Shown here: positions 1 through 7,453 of the stretch, in pieces
Position numbering within the stretch: position 1 is the stretch's first letter
Layout of the letters: each line of letters starts with the position of its first letter
Assembly (NCBI RefSeq): GCF_000160835.1
Contig: NZ_GG700732.1
Span: 375,038-407,466, forward strand
Source: Limosilactobacillus antri DSM 16041
GTDB taxonomy: Bacteria > Bacillota > Bacilli > Lactobacillales > Lactobacillaceae
Length of the DNA: 32,429 nucleotides
Reading direction: 5' to 3'
Notes under the pieces: generated by a model
The model's database searches: none
Seen by the model: only the letters and a program-made list of their open reading frames with translations
Told to the model about the DNA's origin: nothing
Position numbers and translations under genes: made by a program

Positions 1-61
1 GACAAGCACTGACTTATCAGCGTTTGAACTGCCAGCAGCTACTGTGTTGTTACATTTTTAT

Positions 62-104
62 CTTTAAAATAGCAAAGAGACTGAGTTTATTCCCAGTCTC
101 CCAA
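62..104 (-). terminator. Weak intrinsic terminator after the GH31 gene; copy A of a 39-nt repeat
   Basis: A 7-bp stem (GAGACTG at 77-83 with CAGTCTC at 94-100) lies about 30 bases beyond the GH31 stop. Read on the minus strand it is followed by TTTGCTATTTT, a broken U-tract. Bases 62-100 match 7398-7436 at 38 of 39 positions. Termination on the minus strand is inferred from this geometry. Confidence 0.6.
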
Positions 105-132
105 GGTATTTACTCAATTTATTCTCCGTTGC

Positions 133-2451
133 TTACTTCACCAGTCGGTAGTCCTCATTGCTGTCGTCGTAATCGAATTCAAAGCGGCCACGATCGGTTT
201 CAACGTAGACCCTCTCATAGGTTGGCTGGTAGCCATGCTTGTTCAGTTTAACGGCAACCTGACCATCATTGGCAACCTCGACATAGTACTCGTTGTACTC
301 ACCCTCCTGGTACTTGAAGTCCAAGCCGTTATCCTGGTAGTGCTTGTATGCACCACAGTCCCCGAACAGTCGGAAGGTCATGACCTTTTCTGGCTCGTCG
401 CTGATGTGCTTAACCTTGTTGCCCCATGGCAGGATCGTGTCCTTCTTAATGAAGAGCGGCAGTTTCTCCAGCGGTGCGTTGACCATAATCGTCTGCTGAC
501 CAGAGTATTCGGCGTTATTCCAGAAGTCCAGCCACTTGCCTGCCGGCAGGTAGACCAGCCGCTTATCGGCGCCCTGGTTAACAATCGGCGCTACCAGGAT
601 ACTGGTGCCGACCATGTATTCGTCGTTGATCTGCCGAACTGCCGGATCCTGGTCATAGTTCAAGACCAATGGCCGCATTACCGGCAGGCCAGATTCGGTT
701 TCATGCCGCAGCTGGTCGTAGAGGTACGGGACGAAGCGGTAACGCAGGTTCAGGTAGTCCCGGTAAATATTGAGCGTCTGCCGGTCAAACGACCACGGTT
801 CCTGGTAGCGGGTTCCCATCTCGGCATGGTTCCGGAAGAGCGGCACGAAGAGGGATGCTTCCAGCCACCGGGTTAGCAGCTCAGGTGTCGTGTCCTTTTG
901 GAAGCCCCCGATGTCTGTCCCGGCGATTGCAAAGCCGCTCATCCCTAGACTGTTCAACTGGGGAATCGCCAATTGCAGGTGGGACCAAATCGACTGGTTA
1001 TCCCCGGTCCAAATGGTCGAGTACTTCTGCGTTCCGGCGTAGGCCGCCCGGGTGATGATGTACGGCCGCTTGCCAGTGGCCGCCTTCATCCCTTCGTAAG
1101 CCGCCTGTGCTTGAAGGTGGCCAAAGACGTTGTGCATCCGGGTATGGGTGGTCTTCTGTTCACCATCATGGAAAATCAGGTCCGTCGGCAACTCACCATC
1201 AAAGGATGCTGGTTCGTCCATGTCATTCCAAACCCCACAGGCGCCCATGTCAGCGAAGAACTTGACGTGCTTGGCCCACCAGTTGCGAACCTCAGGCCGT
1301 CCAAAGTCAGGGAAGACCGCATCACCGGGCCAAACCCGCCCGACAAAGACGGTCCCATCAGGATTTTCGACAAAGTAGCCCTTTTCAATCCCTTCCTGGT
1401 AAATGTCATAGCCGTCCTTGTCCTGCTTAACACCGGCATCGAGGATCGGCATTAACCGAATTCCCCGCTTCCTCATCTCGGCAACGAACTGCTTGGGATT
1501 CCTAAACTTAGTCGTGTCCCAGGTAAAGTCACGGTAGCCCCGCATGTAGTCAATATCGAGGTGGATGACGTCAATCGGCAGGTGGTATTTTTCAAAGCCG
1601 TCCGCAATTTTGGCGACCCGGTCATCACTGGTGCTGTAGCCCCAGCGAGACTGCTGATAACCCAGAACCCACTTTTGCGGCAGCGGCGTCACCCCCGTCA
1701 GGTAGGTGTAGTTGGCGACAACGTCCTTTAAGGAGTGACCACCCAGGACGTAGTAGTCCACGTTCCCGTCAGTGGCGGAGTAGTAATAGTAGTTTTCGCT
1801 TTCCTTGCCGAGGTCGAAGTGGCTCTTATAGGTATTGTCAAAGAAGAGTCCGTAGGGGTGACCGTTCTTCAGGCCGTACATAACGGGGATGGACTTGTAA
1901 ATGCCCTTGACCGACTCGTTGTGAACCTGGCCGAAGTCGACGTTCCAGTTATCATAGTCATAGCCCCGCTTGTTTAAGAAGCCTGGTTTGTCACCCAGTC
2001 CGTAAAACTGTTCGTCGGGGCTCAGTGACTTGATAACCTCGTAGTAGCGGTCGTTAGTCTTATCCAGGAGGTTAATATCGTGCCCCTCAGCCAGCACGGT
2101 CGACTGGTGTTCTTCGTCGAGGTCGTTTGGCAATGGCTCCCGCTGTCCCCGGTAGTCCATCACCAGTGGATTGCCGTCGCCGTCATAAAAGTCAACCTTG
2201 CAGTTGTCATAAGCCTTGACAATCAAACTGGGCGTGCGGATTTCAATATGATCGCCCTTGTCCTCCACGGTATAGCTAGTTTTATGGTGCTTGTCTCCTT
2301 CAATCGCGTACGAATTAGTTGCACGTCCCCGGTTCATGAAGACCCGGATAATTTCGTTCGTGTAAACGTCTAATAACAGCTGGCGGCCATCGGCGTACTC
2401 CAACGTTACCTTTGGTGCCGCGTTTTGATAGCTTGTTAAGCGATTTGTCAT
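133..2451 (-). CDS. GH31 family alpha-glucosidase
   Basis: This 772-residue cytoplasmic enzyme has no signal peptide and most likely releases glucose from the non-reducing end of alpha-glucosides. The GH31 (alpha/beta)8 barrel spans roughly residues 255-600. The nucleophile motif WNDMDEP (408-414) places the catalytic Asp at 410; most family members read WNDMNEP, so the Asn-to-Asp change at 412 is a small oddity. WTGDN (481-485) carries the probable acid/base Asp484, and GTDIGGF follows at 511-517. A beta-sandwich N-terminal domain and C-terminal beta domains fit the usual length. It diverges from a LacI-type regulator across an intergenic region holding two operator-like sites, which suggests control by that regulator and by CcpA. 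The ribosome binding site upstream of 2451 is weak (AAGAAGAGA). Alpha-xylosidase activity cannot be excluded from sequence alone; alpha-glucosidase is favoured by the context. Confidence 0.93.
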   Translation of the reverse strand: MTNRLTSYQNAAPKVTLEYADGRQLLLDVYTNEIIRVFMNRGRATNSYAIEGDKHHKTSYTVEDKGDHIEIRTPSLIVKAYDNCKVDFYDGDGNPLVMDYRGQREPLPNDLDEEHQSTVLAEGHDINLLDKTNDRYYEVIKSLSPDEQFYGLGDKPGFLNKRGYDYDNWNVDFGQVHNESVKGIYKSIPVMYGLKNGHPYGLFFDNTYKSHFDLGKESENYYYYSATDGNVDYYVLGGHSLKDVVANYTYLTGVTPLPQKWVLGYQQSRWGYSTSDDRVAKIADGFEKYHLPIDVIHLDIDYMRGYRDFTWDTTKFRNPKQFVAEMRKRGIRLMPILDAGVKQDKDGYDIYQEGIEKGYFVENPDGTVFVGRVWPGDAVFPDFGRPEVRNWWAKHVKFFADMGACGVWNDMDEPASFDGELPTDLIFHDGEQKTTHTRMHNVFGHLQAQAAYEGMKAATGKRPYIITRAAYAGTQKYSTIWTGDNQSIWSHLQLAIPQLNSLGMSGFAIAGTDIGGFQKDTTPELLTRWLEASLFVPLFRNHAEMGTRYQEPWSFDRQTLNIYRDYLNLRYRFVPYLYDQLRHETESGLPVMRPLVLNYDQDPAVRQINDEYMVGTSILVAPIVNQGADKRLVYLPAGKWLDFWNNAEYSGQQTIMVNAPLEKLPLFIKKDTILPWGNKVKHISDEPEKVMTFRLFGDCGAYKHYQDNGLDFKYQEGEYNEYYVEVANDGQVAVKLNKHGYQPTYERVYVETDRGRFEFDYDDSNEDYRLVK

Positions 2452-2518
2452 ACTTTGTCTCTTCTTTCTACGATGATTATCCCATGCAATATTCTTTACA
2501 CCACTAATGTACCACTTT

Positions 2519-2565
2519 CTGCAAACGTTTACAAATCTTATTTAGCCTAATTGTAAGCGTTTGCT
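2519..2565. promoter_or_regulatory. Two cre/MalR-type operators between GH31 gene and regulator
   Basis: CTGCAAACGTTTACA (2519-2533) matches the cre consensus WTGNAANCGNWNNCW at 14 of 15 positions, and TTGTAAGCGTTTGCT (2551-2565) matches at all 15. The central CG dinucleotides are 32 bp apart, close to three helical turns. The second site overlaps the -35 box of the regulator promoter, a position expected to repress it. Both LacI-family sugar regulators and CcpA recognise this kind of sequence, so which protein binds is an inference. Confidence 0.75.
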
Positions 2566-2589
2566 TAGATGAGGAAAGACGATTATAAT
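2561..2589 (+). promoter_or_regulatory. Promoter of the LacI-type regulator gene
   Basis: A -35 box TTGCTT (2561-2566) and a perfect -10 box TATAAT (2584-2589) are separated by 17 bp. Transcription should begin near 2596, downstream of the first in-frame ATG at 2569. The position of this promoter therefore decides the start codon of the regulator (2608). Confidence 0.75.
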
Positions 2590-2607
2590 AAAAGAAAACG
2601 ATTGGGG

Positions 2608-3597
2608 ATGAAAGTCACGAAACCAACAATTAAAAACATTGCGCGGGCAGCCGGCGTTTCAACCGCCACCGTCTCCCGCGCCCTCGCTTACAAAAATAAT
2701 TTAAAACCAGCGACCGCTAAGCGGATCCGGCAAATCGCCCAAGAAATGGGTTACCACAAGAACGTTGCTGCTTCCCAACTAGCCTCCAACATGACCAATA
2801 CGATCGCCGTCATTATCAACTACACGCAGACGGACTTTTGGATCGGGATTCTCAACGGAATTCTCCACCGCGCCCGGGAGCTTAACCACCAGGTCATCAC
2901 TTTTTATGCGGGTGACAATGATTCCCGCCGGCTCACCCAGACCGTTAACGAGGCGCTCGAACACCAGGCAAACGGAATTTTAATGATTTCCGGTAAGATG
3001 GAACAGGAACAAGTCAACATCCTCAGTACCGCCCATATGCCCTACCGCTTAATCTCGATTTACAATCCTGAGCACCGTTATGTTTCCTCTAACAACGTCG
3101 AAATTGGCGAGCAGGCAACGAACTACTTGATTAAACGGGGTCACCGGCGAATCGGCCTCGTGGGCATTGACCACTACCTGACCGGCCAGCAGCGGCTTTT
3201 TGGCTACCAACGTGCGATGACGGAGGCAGGATTGCCAATTAACCCGCAATGGATCCACTATGGCGACTACAGCTATCAGGACGGGAAAAAGCTCTTTAGT
3301 GCTATTCAGGATGGCAGCGTGACCGCGGTCGTTGCCGGTAGCGACATGATTGGGGCCGGCTTGATCAAAGCCGCGACCCAGTCCGGCTGGCGGCTTCCGG
3401 AACAACTTTCGATTATTTCAATTGACGGGTCCGATATTTGTGAACTGACGACGCCAGAACTAACGACCGTTAGCCAGGATTTCTACCAGATGGGCCTCAC
3501 AAGCGTTGACAACCTGCTCCAGGATCAACCCGCGACCTTTATTCCGACTACCCTGATCGAACGAGATAGTGTTCAAACCTTACCTACGGAAAAATAA
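2608..3597 (+). CDS. malR: LacI-family transcriptional regulator of the maltose locus
   Basis: The protein (329 residues from the chosen start) has an N-terminal helix-turn-helix, PTIKNIARAAGVSTATVSRA, followed by the hinge region and a periplasmic-binding-protein-like sensor domain. It most likely represses the flanking alpha-glucoside genes and itself. An in-frame ATG at 2569 would give 342 residues, but a consensus promoter (2561-2589) lies across it, so a transcript starting near 2596 could not include that codon. ATG 2608 is preferred. It has only GGGG directly before it, so the mRNA would have a leader of about 12 bases and an unusual ribosome binding arrangement; TTG 2602 is another possibility. 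Two operator-like sequences lie immediately upstream. The name malR rests on family and context, not on a unique motif. Confidence 0.85.
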   Translation: MKVTKPTIKNIARAAGVSTATVSRALAYKNNLKPATAKRIRQIAQEMGYHKNVAASQLASNMTNTIAVIINYTQTDFWIGILNGILHRARELNHQVITFYAGDNDSRRLTQTVNEALEHQANGILMISGKMEQEQVNILSTAHMPYRLISIYNPEHRYVSSNNVEIGEQATNYLIKRGHRRIGLVGIDHYLTGQQRLFGYQRAMTEAGLPINPQWIHYGDYSYQDGKKLFSAIQDGSVTAVVAGSDMIGAGLIKAATQSGWRLPEQLSIISIDGSDICELTTPELTTVSQDFYQMGLTSVDNLLQDQPATFIPTTLIERDSVQTLPTEK

Positions 3598-3633
3598 GGT
3601 GCGGGAATGCTTAATTCATACTTAGCAAAAAAT

Positions 3634-3676
3634 AACCGTTCCAAATCAACTTTTCAGCTGGTTTAGAACGGTTTTT
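3634..3676. terminator. Terminator after the LacI-type regulator, probably bidirectional
   Basis: AACCGTTC (3634-3641) pairs with GAACGGTT (3666-3673), with further A-T and G-C pairs inside. It is followed by a run of T on the plus strand. The plus-strand AAAAAATAA before the stem gives a U-rich tail on the other strand as well. Confidence 0.85.
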
Positions 3677-3690
3677 CTGCATGCTTCATA

Positions 3691-3731
3691 AAAAAATTCG
3701 GTAGTCCAACCGATTAGGTCAACTACCGAAT
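3691..3731 (-). terminator. Terminator of the GH13-permease operon
   Basis: A perfect 10-bp stem (ATTCGGTAGT at 3696-3705 with ACTACCGAAT at 3722-3731) is followed on the minus strand by seven or more T. It sits 16 bases after the permease stop codon and 15 bases from the convergent regulator terminator. Confidence 0.9.
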
Positions 3732-3746
3732 CTAATTATTCAGTTA

Positions 3747-5132
3747 TTATTGTTCTTCTTGCTGTTCGGCCTTTTGAACGGTAACCCCTTCGTGAATCCG
3801 TGGAACCACCAAAGCACCGACTAACAGTGACAGACCGGCAATCAGCATCATCATCGTTTGGTTGTGACCAACCAGTGGGAAGATGAAGAAGCTGCACAGC
3901 GATGCCAGAATTTGTGGGACACAGATTCCGACGTTGAAGAGTCCCAGGTAGGCCCCTTCGTTCTTCCCGTTCAGAGAAGAAGTCAACAGGGTAAATGGAA
4001 TCGTGTTGATACTGAAGTTAGCAATCCCAAAGAGAATCATCGCGATAACCGACAAGGTCTTGGAAGTGATGAAGGCCATGCTGCCCAGGCCGAGAGCACC
4101 GAGTAACATTCCTACTACGTACCACTTCTTCCGGGCGTTGGCCTTGGCGTGCGCGTACAGCAGGCCCCAGACGATTCCGGCGATACTGTAAACAGCGGTC
4201 AAAATCCCGTACCAGTTCCCGGCAGCTTGGTAGCCGGCGGAACTAACATCGGTCGTGCCCCAGATGTTCTTGGCAACGGTCCCGGTAGTGTAGGTCCAAA
4301 CGTACATAATTGCAAACCAGGAGAATAATTGAACCAGGTTGATTTCCCAGAAGGACCGTGGTGCCTGCTTGACCAGCTTCCAGAGGCTGACCTTTTGGTG
4401 CACTTCTTCGACATTGATCCGGTGGTAACGAGCGTAGGTCTTGGGATCGTATTCCTTAACGTTGAAGACCGTCCAGAGACCGGTAATCAGCAGCACCGCA
4501 GCGGCACAGAGGTAGGCCCAGATAACCGTTTGTGGGACCACTCCCCGCTTCGCCGTGTTGGACATCCCAAATGCGGTGAAGACGAACGGCAAAATCGTAG
4601 CAAGAATCGCACCACCATTAGAGAAGACCTGTTGCCAGGACCAGGCGGCGTTCTTCTGCTTGTTGTTAACCATGTCCCCGACTAGCATCCGGAGGGGCTG
4701 CATACAAACGTTCGAGAACAGGTCCATGAAACAGATGGCAATTGCGGCGTAAGTCATTGCGGCCAGCGAGCCGTAACCGAAGCCAAAGGAACCAGAGAAT
4801 GGCAGCATGATCAGGACTAATGCCGCGATTGGCGTCCCAAAGAGCAGGTATGGCAGCCGCCGACCAAAGCGGTTCCACGTCCGGTCAGACATTTGCCCTA
4901 AAATTGGTTGGACGATCATCCCCATTAGCGGTGGGAAAATGAAGAAGAAGCCAAGACTGTTAGGGTTCGCCCCAATCGTCTGACAAATCCGGCTCATCTG
5001 TGAGCTTTGCAACGAGAACGCCATGTTAATGCCAAAGAAGGCGAAGGTGATGGAAAAGATTTGACTCTTCGTCAGGGCTGGCATTCCCGAGTCAAGGTCG
5101 ACCCGGTTATCTTCGTTTGTCTTTCTATCCAT
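3747..5132 (-). CDS. SLC45/GPH-type MFS permease for maltose or related glucosides
   Basis: A 461-residue integral membrane protein with about 12 predicted helices. The loop after helix 2 reads LGQMSDRTWNRFGRRLPYL and contains the RxGRRxP signature typical of SLC45/sucrose-type proton-sugar symporters. In lactobacilli this family includes the maltose permease MalT. It probably brings maltose, isomaltose or sucrose-like glucosides in unmodified for hydrolysis by the two glucosidases of the locus. ATG 5132 has a good ribosome binding site (AGAGGT, 7 bases away) and lies 17 bases after the GH13 stop, so the two genes form one operon ending at the terminator at 3691-3731. The family is clear, whereas the substrate is inferred from neighbours. 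Confidence 0.9.
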   Translation of the reverse strand: MDRKTNEDNRVDLDSGMPALTKSQIFSITFAFFGINMAFSLQSSQMSRICQTIGANPNSLGFFFIFPPLMGMIVQPILGQMSDRTWNRFGRRLPYLLFGTPIAALVLIMLPFSGSFGFGYGSLAAMTYAAIAICFMDLFSNVCMQPLRMLVGDMVNNKQKNAAWSWQQVFSNGGAILATILPFVFTAFGMSNTAKRGVVPQTVIWAYLCAAAVLLITGLWTVFNVKEYDPKTYARYHRINVEEVHQKVSLWKLVKQAPRSFWEINLVQLFSWFAIMYVWTYTTGTVAKNIWGTTDVSSAGYQAAGNWYGILTAVYSIAGIVWGLLYAHAKANARKKWYVVGMLLGALGLGSMAFITSKTLSVIAMILFGIANFSINTIPFTLLTSSLNGKNEGAYLGLFNVGICVPQILASLCSFFIFPLVGHNQTMMMLIAGLSLLVGALVVPRIHEGVTVQKAEQQEEQ

Positions 5133-5149
5133 GATAATTACCTCTTCCC

Positions 5150-6832
5150 TTAATACTGGTAAACCTTAGCTTCGTACGGCCGGAGAACATCCCCCGCATC
5201 GTCAGCGTAGTTGCTGATCAGCAGCTGGGCATTGCTTGGGACGTCATAGTGACGAGTCAGCCCCTGGTCAGTGTAGTTTAAGATAACCAACAATGTGGTG
5301 TCAGCATTTTGCCGCAGGTAAGCATAAACTTCCTGGTCATCCTCATTGCCATCTACCAAGCGGTAGCTCCCGTTAGTGATGACCGGCAGTTCATGCCGTA
5401 GCTGAATGAGCTTCTGGTAGTAGTAGAAAATTGAGTTTGGATCCGCCAGCGCCTGGTCAACGTTAATGTACTTGTACGCCGGGTTGACCTTTTCCCATGG
5501 GGTGCCAGTCGTAAAGCCAGCGTTAGCAGAGGCATCCCACTGCATTGGCGTCCGGGCGTTGTCCCGGCTGTGCTTGGCAATGTACTTCATCATCGTCTTG
5601 CCATCCAGGAGGTGCTGGTCGTCGACGAGCTGGTGGTAGGCGTTGAGCGATTCAAGGTCGACGTAATCGTCGAGCTTCGGGAAGGCCGCGTTGGTCATCC
5701 CAATTTCTTCCCCCTCGTAAATGTACGGGGTTCCCTGCTGGAAGTGGAGCATCGTCGCTAACATCTTGGCGGACTTAACCCGGTATTCTTCGGTGCTATC
5801 GTCACCAAAGCGGGAAACTACTCGTGGCTGGTCGTGGTTGTTCCAGTAAAGGGAGTTCCAGGCCTTACCGGCGAGTTTTTCCTGCCACTTAGTGAAGTTA
5901 GCCCGCAGGTCACTCAGCTTAGTCTTCTGGTCGTACCACTTGCCGAGCGCCGGATTCGGGTTGCCATCCAGACCCATGTGTTCAAACTGGAAGACCATGT
6001 TTAGTTCCTTGTTGTCCAGGTCCGCGTACTTCTCCGCGTCTTCTGGTGTAGCTCCCGGTGTTTCACCCACGGTAATCATCTTGTGCTTGCCCATGACATT
6101 CTTGTTCATTTCCTGCAAGAACTCGTGAATCCGGTGACCATTGGCGACAAGCGGTTCAACGTTGGCGTACTTCTCATCCGCTGCCTTTTTACCGTCTGGC
6201 AGGCCCTCCGGCTTAGAGATTAGGTTGATGACATCCATCCGGAAACCATCGACCCCCTTGGCAGCCCACCAGTTCATCATGTCATAGACACTGTGACGGA
6301 CGTCCGGGTTCTCCCAGTTCAAATCTGGTTGCTGGGTAGCGAATAAGTGGAGGTAGTACTGGTCGGAATCCTGGTCATACTGCCAGGCCGAACCGGAGAA
6401 GTACGAACCCCAATTATTTGGTTCGTGACCATCCTTACCGTCGCGCCAGATATAGTAGTCACGGTACTTGTTGTCTTTCCCCTTCTTCGCTTCTTGGAAC
6501 CAGTGGTGCTGGTCTGAGGTGTGGTTGACCACCAGGTCCATCACCAGCTTCATCCCCCGCTGGTGGATACCGTCAATCAATTCCTGGAAGTCAGCCATAT
6601 TGCCAAGGGTTGGGTTGATCGCCTGGTAATCGCTGATGTCGTAACCATTATCAACCTGGGGTGACTTGTAAATCGGGTTGAGCCAAATAACGTCAACGCC
6701 CAGTTTCTGTAAATAATCCAGCCGGTTGATAATCCCGCGCAGGTCGCCAACCCCGTCGCCGTTGCTATCCTGAAAACTCTTCGGGTAGATCTGATAAACA
6801 ACCGAGTTGTTCCACCAATGTTTATTTTCCAT
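5150..6832 (-). CDS. malL: GH13 subfamily 31 alpha-glucosidase (oligo-1,6-glucosidase type)
   Basis: A 560-residue cytoplasmic alpha-glucosidase. The N-terminal Ca-loop-like DSNGDGVGD (22-30) and the four GH13 regions are present: DLVVNHTS (99-106), GFRMDVIN with nucleophile Asp200, acid/base Glu257 in TVGETPG, and NNHDQ with Asp334. The residue after the nucleophile is Val201. In this subfamily Val there goes with alpha-1,6 (isomaltose-type) specificity, whereas Thr or Ala goes with alpha-1,4, so isomaltose, panose and isomaltooligosaccharides are likely substrates. I chose ATG 6832 because AAAGGTG lies 7-9 bases upstream and the protein then begins with the family-typical MENKHWWNNSVVYQIYP. 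The longer in-frame start at 6868 overlaps an operator. It is the first gene of a two-gene operon with the SLC45-type permease. Confidence 0.93.
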   Translation of the reverse strand: MENKHWWNNSVVYQIYPKSFQDSNGDGVGDLRGIINRLDYLQKLGVDVIWLNPIYKSPQVDNGYDISDYQAINPTLGNMADFQELIDGIHQRGMKLVMDLVVNHTSDQHHWFQEAKKGKDNKYRDYYIWRDGKDGHEPNNWGSYFSGSAWQYDQDSDQYYLHLFATQQPDLNWENPDVRHSVYDMMNWWAAKGVDGFRMDVINLISKPEGLPDGKKAADEKYANVEPLVANGHRIHEFLQEMNKNVMGKHKMITVGETPGATPEDAEKYADLDNKELNMVFQFEHMGLDGNPNPALGKWYDQKTKLSDLRANFTKWQEKLAGKAWNSLYWNNHDQPRVVSRFGDDSTEEYRVKSAKMLATMLHFQQGTPYIYEGEEIGMTNAAFPKLDDYVDLESLNAYHQLVDDQHLLDGKTMMKYIAKHSRDNARTPMQWDASANAGFTTGTPWEKVNPAYKYINVDQALADPNSIFYYYQKLIQLRHELPVITNGSYRLVDGNEDDQEVYAYLRQNADTTLLVILNYTDQGLTRHYDVPSNAQLLISNYADDAGDVLRPYEAKVYQY

Positions 6833-6862
6833 GAAATAACACCTTTCAATCCCATAATTTTC

Positions 6863-6920
6863 ATGCAATCGTTTACATTTATTATCTTAACACGTTTTGC
6901 AATTTACGCAAGCGGTTACA
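6863..6920. promoter_or_regulatory. Paired cre/MalR-type operators upstream of malL
   Basis: ATGCAATCGTTTACA (6863-6877) matches the cre consensus WTGNAANCGNWNNCW perfectly. ACGCAAGCGGTTACA (6906-6920) matches at 14 of 15. Their centres are 43 bp apart, about four helical turns. A poorer third site (GTGAAAACGAGTACA, near 6931-6945) has two mismatches. The layout mirrors 2519-2565, suggesting one regulator controls both units. The malL promoter itself is not clear; GATAAT on the minus strand around 6884-6889 is the best -10 candidate. Confidence 0.7.
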
Positions 6921-6958
6921 CGATAATAATGTGAAAACGAGTACATTTCGGTATGGTA

Positions 6959-6988
6959 AAGACAACGGTGCCTAAATGTGGTTATAAT
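6959..6988 (+). promoter_or_regulatory. Promoter of the small membrane protein gene
   Basis: AAGACA (6959-6964) and a perfect TATAAT (6983-6988) are separated by 18 bp. Transcription would start near 6995, only a few bases before ATG 7000, which supports the later start at 7024. Confidence 0.6.
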
Positions 6989-7023
6989 AGAGGCAATCCA
7001 TGAAGCTTAAAGAAGGCAATAAT

Positions 7024-7344
7024 ATGTTGATTAATTTAGTTAGCATTCTCTTAATGGGCGTTTTCATCTACGCCCTCGTGGTCAACTTTCGGCGGGGCAA
7101 CTTCGCCTATTCCTTCGTCATGTACGTCGGGGCCATTATCTTCTACGCCAATTTTTACCACAACCTATCCCGCGGCTGGGCGTTTTGGCTGATGCTCATC
7201 ATGCTGCTGGCTTCGATTGCCCTGGCGATTTACTTTATCTATCGTGCGATCGAATGTCAGAATAACCGCCACCATTATTGGGGTGCCGTTGCCCTGAGCG
7301 GACTAACCGTACTGTTGGTACTGCTATTCAACCTGCTCCTCTAG
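7024..7344 (+). CDS. Small four-helix membrane protein of unknown function
   Basis: A 106-residue hydrophobic protein with four likely transmembrane segments (about residues 1-20, 29-46, 53-73 and 85-106). Short basic or histidine-containing loops (NFRRGN, RAIECQNNRHHYW) join them. I recognise no family motif. ATG 7024 is chosen because AGAAGG ends 7 bases upstream; an in-frame ATG at 7000 lies too close to the predicted transcription start. It has its own promoter and ends at the terminator at 7410-7441, so it is probably monocistronic. It diverges from the malL operon, and the operator pair between them could also affect it. A role in sugar metabolism is possible but nothing in the protein shows it. 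Confidence 0.75.
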   Translation: MLINLVSILLMGVFIYALVVNFRRGNFAYSFVMYVGAIIFYANFYHNLSRGWAFWLMLIMLLASIALAIYFIYRAIECQNNRHHYWGAVALSGLTVLLVLLFNLLL

Positions 7345-7397
7345 TCCCACCTCCGTCGACGCGCAGCCAGCCAGCTGCTGCGCTGTTGCATTACTAG

Positions 7398-7441
7398 CTT
7401 TAAAATAGCAAAGAGACTGAGTTAATTCCCAGTCTCTTTTT
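7398..7441. terminator. Bidirectional terminator; copy B of the 39-nt repeat
   Basis: AAAGAGACTG (7410-7419) pairs perfectly with CAGTCTCTTT (7430-7439), with T-runs on both strands. It serves the membrane protein gene on the plus strand and the BASS transporter on the minus strand. Bases 7398-7436 repeat 62-100 with one difference. Confidence 0.9.
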
Positions 7442-7453
7442 GATATATGCGGA

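Noticed and set aside
1..61. A gene or repeat array at the left edge
   Set aside because: Apart from weak similarity to the repeat copy at 7361-7397 I see no coding frame or structure.
235..876. Plus-strand frame of 213 residues opposite the GH31 gene
   Set aside because: It is a shadow of the GH31 coding sequence with Val/Leu-rich low-complexity content and no start signals.
7000..7023. Upstream ATG of the small membrane protein
   Set aside because: Its ribosome-binding-like AGAGG overlaps the position where transcription should begin, so it would be missing from the message.
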